From Deltaproteobacteria bacterium (lineage in GTDB: Bacteria; Desulfobacterota; DSM-4660; Desulfatiglandales; Desulfatiglandaceae): a stretch of DNA of 49,073 bases. The position numbers and the translations under genes were made by a program. The stretch is from positions 1 to 49,073 of the forward strand of contig JAIPDI010000041.1 of assembly GCA_021737785.1 (NCBI GenBank). Reading direction: 5' to 3'. The notes beneath the pieces are model-generated. The model saw only the letters and a program-made list of their open reading frames with translations, did no database searches and was not told where the DNA came from. This document shows, one piece after another, positions 43,421 to 49,073 of the stretch. Each line of letters starts with the position of its first letter. The first letter of the stretch is position 1.

Positions 43421-44194
43421 TCAATGATCCATCTTGTGGTCCGCCTCATCCCCCAGGTAGGCCCTGATCACCTCCGGGGTCTTTTGAACCGCTTCCGGAC
43501 TCCCCTCGGCGATCTTCTGACCGAAATCGAGGGCCACCATCCGGTCCGCAAGTTTCGATGCGATTCTGAGATCGTGCTCCACCAGAAGTATGGCGGTCTC
43601 GTATCTGCCGCGGATCTCAGTGATCCGGTAGGCCGTCTCCTCCTTTTCTTCGGAGGTGAGACCGGCGATCGGTTCATCCAAGAGGAGCAGTTTCGGCTCC
43701 GTTGCCAGGGCGCGTCCCACCTCGACCCGCTTCTGGACCCCGTAGGGACAATCCGAGACCCGGGCCTGCCGATAGGCCTGAAGATCCAGAAACTCGATGA
43801 TCTCTTCCACAACCTCCCTGTGGCGGAGTTCCTCTTTTCGCAACCGCAGAAAGGCATTGAATGGATTTTTATGAAATTTGATATGCCGTCCCAGGAGGAG
43901 ATTGTCCAGCACGGTCATGTGGAGGAACAGGCGGAGATTCTGAAAGGTCCGGGCCACCCCCCTCCGGGCGATGAAATCCGGCGAGAGTCCGATGAGCCGT
44001 TTCCCCTGAAACAGGATGTCGCCGCTATTGGGATGGTAAACACCGGACACGCAGTTGAAAAGGGTGGTTTTTCCGGAACCGTTGGGACCGATGATGGTCA
44101 GGATCTCCTTCTCTTCCATACCCAGGTCGAAATTCATCAGGGCCTGAATGCCGCCGAAGCTGATGGAGAGACCGCTGATTTCCAATAATGCCAT
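43421..44194 (-). CDS. livG: Branched-chain-type ABC ATPase LivG
   Basis: 257 residues. Walker A GPNGSGKTT, RGVARTFQNLRLF typical of LivG, and Walker B LLLLDEPIAGL. The signature reads CPYGVQKRVEV, the relaxed form usual in LivG proteins rather than a defect. It forms the ATPase dimer with LivF. It follows livK by about 110 bases. Confidence 0.92.
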   Translation of the reverse strand: MALLEISGLSISFGGIQALMNFDLGMEEKEILTIIGPNGSGKTTLFNCVSGVYHPNSGDILFQGKRLIGLSPDFIARRGVARTFQNLRLFLHMTVLDNLLLGRHIKFHKNPFNAFLRLRKEELRHREVVEEIIEFLDLQAYRQARVSDCPYGVQKRVEVGRALATEPKLLLLDEPIAGLTSEEKEETAYRITEIRGRYETAILLVEHDLRIASKLADRMVALDFGQKIAEGSPEAVQKTPEVIRAYLGDEADHKMDH

Positions 44195-44303
44195 AGGATG
44201 CCTTGGAATCCTTGATCGCCTGCACCGTGTTCAAGGCAGGGAGAGGGATGCGTGGCCCGCTCCCTGCCGAACCATATTACAGTCTCAACGTAATAAGACG
44301 GTA

Positions 44304-45503
44304 TTAGAAGTGGGATGGATGGATGGTGAACTGCTCGAGGGGCACATGTTTCCCCTTTTCAGCCCGGCCCATGCGCGAGGCATTGTTGCCGTGCCGCCTC
44401 TCCGGGCTGTAGGTCACCGGCGCGCCGATGCCTTCGGGTTTCCAGTCCTTGATTTTTTCCATTCCCTGGATCATGGTCTCTGGGGTCAGATCACGACCGG
44501 CGTTTTTCAGCCCTTCCACCAGGTGCATCATGGACATGGCGCCGAACAGGGCCAGGTATTCCTTCCCCTCCAGCTTGGGATTGTACTTCTTGAGGATTTC
44601 AACTACCCGGTCTGCCGCGGGCTCGGAGCCGGGAACCCCTGAATTGCCGGGGAGGGCGATGTAGGTCCCTTCCCAGGCGTCGCCGGCGATCTTGTACATG
44701 ATGGGATCGCCCAGGGTAAAGGTGGTCAGGGCCTGAGGCCGATAGTCGGCCTTGGCCATCTCCTTCAATATGAGGGCCCCGTGACTGGGGGTTGCATAGA
44801 TGATGACCGCTTCAGCCCCCGACTCCTTGAGCTTGAGGGCATGGGTCCCGAGGGATCTTTCCGTCACTTCATAGGGAACCGCGGCCACCAGCTCTGCCTT
44901 GCCCTGGGTTGCGGCCAAGGCGTTTTTGACACCGACCATGGCCATCTTTCCATAATCGTCATTCTGGTAAAAGAGGCCGATCTTCTTTGCGTTGAGGGTG
45001 TTGGCGGCGTAATTTGTGATGTAAATGGCCTCATCCTCATAGTCCGGATAGGCGATAAAGATATAGCGCAACTGGTCCTTGGGCATTCGAGCCCAGATGC
45101 GGATGTCGCCGTAAGCGGTGATCAGCGGGATCTTGTTCTCAGGGAAAAAGTTTTTGGCTGCGTGCAGTACCGCTGTTCCCAGCAGACCGCAGACAGCAAA
45201 GACCTTCCCCTTCATCTGCTGCAGGTTGACCATGGCGCGGGTGGGATTATAGCCGTCGTCCATCACGTCCACCTTGATCTTCCGACCGTGAATGCCGCCC
45301 TGGTCATTGATGTAATCGGCCCATGCCTTCGCGCCCAAGCCGGTAACGCCCCAAAGGGCGGCCGGTCCGGAGAGGGGGGTGGTCCAACCGACCACTACCT
45401 CGGTGTCTGTCACGCCGGGGACCGCTTCTTTTGCAAACAATGTTGAGGGAATGATTAAGATGAGCGCCAGCAGGATTCCAATCCAAAGTCTTCCTTTTCC
45501 CAT
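44304..45503 (-). CDS. livK: ABC transporter periplasmic substrate-binding protein, LivK family
   Basis: 399 residues from ATG at 45503, with a strong AAGGAGG. Signal peptide (RLWIGILLALILIIPSTLFA) with cleavage before KEAVPG. Type I periplasmic-binding fold (Peripla_BP_6): GVTDTEVVVGWTTPLSGPAA, DYINDQGGIHGRKI and IPLITAYG segments. First gene of the operon, so the transcript probably starts upstream of 45503. Context with an acyl-CoA ligase makes an aromatic or aliphatic acid a likelier ligand than an amino acid. Confidence 0.9.
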   Translation of the reverse strand: MGKGRLWIGILLALILIIPSTLFAKEAVPGVTDTEVVVGWTTPLSGPAALWGVTGLGAKAWADYINDQGGIHGRKIKVDVMDDGYNPTRAMVNLQQMKGKVFAVCGLLGTAVLHAAKNFFPENKIPLITAYGDIRIWARMPKDQLRYIFIAYPDYEDEAIYITNYAANTLNAKKIGLFYQNDDYGKMAMVGVKNALAATQGKAELVAAVPYEVTERSLGTHALKLKESGAEAVIIYATPSHGALILKEMAKADYRPQALTTFTLGDPIMYKIAGDAWEGTYIALPGNSGVPGSEPAADRVVEILKKYNPKLEGKEYLALFGAMSMMHLVEGLKNAGRDLTPETMIQGMEKIKDWKPEGIGAPVTYSPERRHGNNASRMGRAEKGKHVPLEQFTIHPSHF

Positions 45504-46071
45504 GTCGACCTCCTTATTGATGGTAAGGGTTTGGTAGATCAGGGGCACACGGTACCCCGAAATCAAAACATGAGACATCATATAATGACCCTGACAGAGG
45601 ATGGATGAGCGTTTACTCCCGTCAGGATTTATGTTAGCGTTCGAATGGACTCTTGAATCGGAATTGAAAAGAAATTTTAATGTGAACGTATACCCGATTC
45701 CGGCTGAATGGTCAACTAATTTTTTCCAATTCGACCGGCCGGCCGGAGAAGTACCCAAAAGTTCACAACCAGGAAAATGACTCACACAAAGACACGGAGA
45801 CACAAAGAGATAAAAAATTAACTTCCTTGTTTTTGTGAAAGAAGATTCAGGAAATGAGGCCTTGACGCCGTATGGCCGCAACAATCCGTGATGCCTTCTG
45901 CAAACGGCTCACAAACCCATCCTGCCATGGTCGTGGATTGCCCTGTTTATGATTGTGTGCACAAAGATTCCATAGGGCAGGCAGGGTGGGAGAGACACAA
46001 AAATTTGCCTTTTGTGAAAAAACTATTCTTCGTTTCCTTCGTTTTCTTCTGTAAAACGACGGCAACCGGTA
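45504..46071. other. Divergent intergenic region with octamer repeats
   Basis: About 570 bases between livK and the beta-lactamase-fold gene. An octamer repeat (cacaaaga/cacggaga/cacaaaga) is at about 45783-45810 and a fragment of the same kind near 45991. An AT-rich part (45640-45730) probably holds the livK promoter, but no clear -35/-10 or operator was assigned. Confidence 0.4.
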
Positions 46072-47199
46072 ATGATCACCCGGACTCAACAGATGAAACA
46101 TGAGACCATGTCGGGCATAGAGACCCTCCTTGAAAAGGGGAGGGAAGAAGGGATTTACCCGGGGGCCGTCCTTCTGGCGGCCTCACAAGGTGTGATCCGC
46201 ATTTTTCTCGCGGTCGGGAAGCGGGCCCTCGCCCCCCGTTCTCTTCCGATGGAAAAGGAGACCCTGTTCGACCTGGCCTCCCTGACCAAGCCTTTGGCCA
46301 CGACCATGGCCATGATGAAACTGGTGAATGACGGCAGGATCGGGCTGGATACCCCCCTTCAGGCACTTCTCCCCTGTACCCTGCCGGATGACAAGAGGGG
46401 AATCACTCCACGCCTCCTGTTGAGCCATGCCGCCGGGTTTGTCGACTGGATGCCCTTTTATCTCGAACTGGATCGTGCGGCCCCGAAAGATAGAAAGGCG
46501 ATATCGAGAAACCGGCTGCTGACCCTCCCCCTTGTATCTCCGCCGGGTAGACGGTCGCTTTACAGCGACCTGGGATTCATGCTGCTGGAGTGGGTGATCG
46601 AGGCGACTGCCGGCCTGGATCTCCCCCGGTTTCTGAATCAGGAGTTCTATACCCCTCTTGCCCTCGAGCACACCGGCTTTTTCAGCGCCGGGCCTCCCAG
46701 CCGGTTCACTCAGGATGGGTTTGCGGCCACAGAAGCGTGTCCCTGGCGAAAGCGGATCATTCAAGGGGCCGTCCACGACGAAAACGCCTGTGCCCTCGGC
46801 GGGTATTCGGGCCATGCAGGGCTCTTCGGCACAGCAGAAGAGGTGTATCGGCTTGCGAATCTCCTGAGAGAGCGCTGGCGGGGGGAGGGGGATGACTATC
46901 TCGGACCCGGGACCGTGAGGACATTTTTCACCCGGCAGGATATTGTCAAAGGGAGTACGTGGGCCCTGGGATGGGACACCCCGTCTGCTGAGGCTTCAAG
47001 CGCGGGAAGGCATTTTTCACCCTTCAGCGTGGGGCATCTTGGATTTACCGGTACGTCCCTCTGGATGGACCTGGAGCAGGATGTTATTGTTATTCTGCTG
47101 ACCAATCGGATACATCCGACGCGAAAAAACCAAAAGATCCGGGCCTTCCGCCCTCTGCTGCACGATCGGGTGATGGAGGCGTTCGGGCTGATCCAATAG
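46072..47199 (+). CDS. Serine beta-lactamase-fold hydrolase (class C / esterase type)
   Basis: 375 residues; ATGs at 46072, 46093 and 46108 are all possible and none has a strong ribosome site. The nucleophile motif SLTK is at 70-73, the second motif is YSD (164-166, Tyr kept, Asn replaced) and the third is HLG in VGHLGFTGTSLW (321-332) rather than KTG. This set fits the AmpC-like esterase/penicillin-binding group more than true beta-lactamases. No signal peptide, so probably cytosolic. Stands alone or before the next two genes. Confidence 0.82.
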   Translation: MITRTQQMKHETMSGIETLLEKGREEGIYPGAVLLAASQGVIRIFLAVGKRALAPRSLPMEKETLFDLASLTKPLATTMAMMKLVNDGRIGLDTPLQALLPCTLPDDKRGITPRLLLSHAAGFVDWMPFYLELDRAAPKDRKAISRNRLLTLPLVSPPGRRSLYSDLGFMLLEWVIEATAGLDLPRFLNQEFYTPLALEHTGFFSAGPPSRFTQDGFAATEACPWRKRIIQGAVHDENACALGGYSGHAGLFGTAEEVYRLANLLRERWRGEGDDYLGPGTVRTFFTRQDIVKGSTWALGWDTPSAEASSAGRHFSPFSVGHLGFTGTSLWMDLEQDVIVILLTNRIHPTRKNQKIRAFRPLLHDRVMEAFGLIQ

Positions 47200-47358
47200 G
47201 GCGTGTTGTGGGAAGAGCGGGTCGTCATGGAGTTAAACGCGGCTGCATTTGCGGTTCATGGGTTCCTCATCAAACAAAATCCGCATCCCGCGGATTTTGC
47301 TTTTGCGCCTGTTTGCGGCTATACTGGATAAAGGAAGATCAAGGAGGTAAATTATCCT

Positions 47359-47880
47359 ATGGGAGAGATCCGGAGCACTTTGGACATCATCATGGAAAAG
47401 GCCAAAGAGGTGGAGGTGACGGACGAAGACAAGGCGGCCTTTGTGAAACATGAGGTGGAAAAAAAGATAAGAGGACTTCTGCAAAAGGCCCTGGAGGGGT
47501 TTATGGACGTGGAAGGTTTTCAATCGGAGATTGAGGCCCTTGGCCCTGATCGGAATGAGATGGCTATGTCGGCTCTGAGGCGAGAATGCCTGGAACGGAT
47601 GGTCCTGGAGGGGGACAACCAGGGGCTTCTGGATATCCTGTCGCGTGTTGCCCGGTTTGATCCCACGCCCGTTGAAAAACTCCTACTGACATATCAAGGG
47701 GATCTGGATGAGAAGCGTGCCGACCGGCAAGCGGCCTTGAGGGAACAGCTGAAGACCCGAGGCATATGGGGTTCCGCCCTTGTCCCGAATCTAAAGGCCG
47801 ATCCGGATTGGATCAGCTACTCAGCCGAGGCCCGGGACCGGTTTCACCGGGAACTCCTCGGCCTATGCCAGGCGTCCTGA
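47359..47880 (+). CDS. Unknown helical protein
   Basis: 173 residues, with AAGGAGG 11 bases upstream of ATG. Not recognised. Strongly charged and helical throughout, no membrane segment, no cysteine pairs except single residues; a mid-protein GDNQGLLDILSRVARFDPTPVEKLL and a WGSALVPNLKADPDW near the end are distinctive. It is 34 bases before the crotonase gene on the same strand, so the two are likely co-transcribed. Rich in Glu/Lys at the start; possibly a small soluble partner protein. Confidence 0.7.
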   Translation: MGEIRSTLDIIMEKAKEVEVTDEDKAAFVKHEVEKKIRGLLQKALEGFMDVEGFQSEIEALGPDRNEMAMSALRRECLERMVLEGDNQGLLDILSRVARFDPTPVEKLLLTYQGDLDEKRADRQAALREQLKTRGIWGSALVPNLKADPDWISYSAEARDRFHRELLGLCQAS

Positions 47881-47914
47881 AATTATTGAATGTCTGCGGC
47901 CCAAGGAGTCTACC

Positions 47915-48697
47915 ATGTCGGATGCACCTATTCTCTATGAAGTAAAAGGGAGCGTCGCCCAGATCACCCTGAACCGACCCGATAATCGGAACAGCATGGA
48001 TGAGGAAACCCTCCCTCCCTTTTGTGATGCGGTGGAAGAGGTGGCGAAAAATAAGGACCTGAGATGCCTGATCATCACCGGAAGCGGCACGTCCTTCTGT
48101 TCGGGCGCCGATTTCAAGAGTGGCATTTTTGACAAAAAGGACCGGCTGCCCCATCAGATACTCATGGATGCCTATGGGCCGTTTCTGGCCGTTGGGGACC
48201 TTGAAATCCCAACCATCGCGGCCATGAACGGCCATGCCATCGGCGGCGGATTCGGACTGGCGCTCATCTGCGACCTGCGGATTGCCGATCGATACTCGAA
48301 GTACGGGGCCAATTTTGCCCGGCTGGGCCTCCATTCGGGGATGGCCGTCTCCTACATGCTCCCCCAGATTGTAGGGCTTCCCTTGGCCAATGAACTCCTC
48401 TTTACCGGCCGGCTTATCACCGGTGAAGCGGCCGGTGACATGGGAGTGGCCAACTATGTCCTGGAGGGAGATCAGGTCCTGAAAAAGGCCTGGGAACTGG
48501 CAGAGGAGATCACGACCTGCGCCCCAGTGGCCGTCAGAATGATCAAACGCGCCATCCGTCGCGGCATCGGGTGGGACCCTCGAAACCGGGCGGAGATCGA
48601 TACCCTCTACCAGTCCCGCACCTTTGAAATGGATGATGCAAAGGAAGGCATCCGCGCACTTCTCGAAAACCGGAAACCCGTTTTCACAGGACGGTGA
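47915..48697 (+). CDS. Crotonase-fold enzyme lacking hydratase glutamates
   Basis: 260 residues, AAGGAG before ATG. Enoyl-CoA hydratase/isomerase superfamily: oxyanion-hole segments FCSGADF (61-67) and GHAIGGGFGLA (106-116), then LRIADRYSKYGANFARLG. Compared with rat crotonase, the two catalytic glutamates (E144, E164) correspond here to G114 and F134, so ordinary hydration is unlikely. It may be an isomerase, thioesterase, decarboxylase or a CoA-binding partner. Downstream of an unknown helical protein. Confidence 0.85.
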   Translation: MSDAPILYEVKGSVAQITLNRPDNRNSMDEETLPPFCDAVEEVAKNKDLRCLIITGSGTSFCSGADFKSGIFDKKDRLPHQILMDAYGPFLAVGDLEIPTIAAMNGHAIGGGFGLALICDLRIADRYSKYGANFARLGLHSGMAVSYMLPQIVGLPLANELLFTGRLITGEAAGDMGVANYVLEGDQVLKKAWELAEEITTCAPVAVRMIKRAIRRGIGWDPRNRAEIDTLYQSRTFEMDDAKEGIRALLENRKPVFTGR

Positions 48698-49073
48698 GGA
48701 TTAACCTGGAGCAGCATGGCCGCAAGCCATAAGTTCTCTCACAAAGACGCCCCGGATCTTAATCCATAAGGCGCCGACCTCTCCGCATGGTGTCCCCCAA
48801 GGCGGCACTGCAAACAAAGATTCTAACGCGGATACCCGCAACCAATCCCGCCCAGGCGGGACTCACACAAAGCCACGAAGCCACAAAGGGGTTTTATTTT
48901 AGGGCCTTAAAATGAATTATTTTCGTTTTTCTCTGTGTCTTTGGTGCGCCAGGCTAAGCCTGGCTGATCTTGTAACCTGAAAGGAGGTTACCCTGTTAAT
49001 TGCTCGTTCAGCAGGTAGCGGAGCGGGCGGCCCGCGGAGTAATCCAAAGGGTCGAAGCCCCGCCGAGCGAACG
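48698..49073. other. Right edge: octamer repeat and hairpin, no gene seen
   Basis: An octamer repeat (cacaaagc/cacgaagc/cacaaagg) lies at about 48864-48890, with an inverted part (ctctgtgtctttgg) at 48930-48945. The palindrome ccaggctaagcctgg (48949-48963) and the hairpin GTAACCT-gaaagg-AGGTTAC (about 48974-48992) follow. The last 80 bases are GC-rich and could be the start of a structured RNA, intron or transposon end, but I cannot name it. Confidence 0.4.

Overview
The window looks like a chromosomal segment of a GC-rich anaerobic Gram-negative bacterium, most likely a Desulfobacterota (former Deltaproteobacteria) member. The clues are a cobalamin-dependent (class II) ribonucleotide reductase, a DUF3786 protein, outer-membrane and lipid A genes (LptG, a complete arn set), a branched-chain-type ABC transporter interleaved with an acyl-CoA ligase, and dense short dispersed repeats between genes. 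The placement is inference from gene content; no rRNA or tRNA gene, CRISPR array or intact transposase was recognised.

Layout. (1) About 1-9,000 is an accessory, defence-like region. It holds a two-gene SLOG + phosphoribosyltransferase operon, an AT-rich orphan gene with a HEPN-like RNxxxH motif, a PstI/BsuBI-type adenine methyltransferase whose restriction enzyme survives only as an in-frame-stopped remnant, a 5'-truncated Schlafen/RecG-like ATPase with a duplicated tail, a VapBC pair, a BrnT-like toxin pair, and two small housekeeping-like proteins. It also carries a 127-bp inverted-repeat element and related repeats on both sides of the ATPase-VapBC segment. (2) About 9,000-16,700 holds metabolic genes: queF, an M16 zinc protease, nrdJ preceded by a promoter carrying an NrdR-box match, and purD. 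(3) About 16,900-37,000 is an envelope region: a YdcF-like protein, DUF3786, three ArnT-like GT-C glycosyltransferases plus a fourth GT-C protein, lptG, a complete lipid A aminoarabinose pathway (arnB-C-A-D-T with one SMR-type flippase subunit and a GT4 enzyme), two GT2 enzymes and a small methyltransferase. (4) About 37,000-45,500 holds a DUF481 outer-membrane protein and a six-gene operon, livK-livG-livF-acyl-CoA ligase-livM-livH, read as an uptake-and-activation unit for a carboxylic acid. (5) About 46,000-48,700 holds a serine beta-lactamase-fold hydrolase, an unknown helical protein and a crotonase-fold enzyme lacking both hydratase glutamates.

How it works together. The arn genes would make UDP-L-Ara4FN, move it to undecaprenyl phosphate (ArnC), deformylate it (ArnD), flip it (SMR protein) and attach it to lipid A (ArnT), with LptG and further glycosyltransferases serving the same surface. 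The liv/acyl-CoA ligase operon would import an acid and trap it as a CoA thioester; the downstream crotonase may act on acyl-CoA, but no link is proven.

A pervasive feature is intergenic DNA built from degenerate 7-nt or 8-nt periodic repeats. In at least three genes (M16 protease, purD, the GT-C gene ending at 36982) the stop codon and last codons lie inside such repeats. The best candidates for undescribed biology are the SLOG-phosphoribosyltransferase pair, the decayed PstI-like restriction module, and this repeat system.
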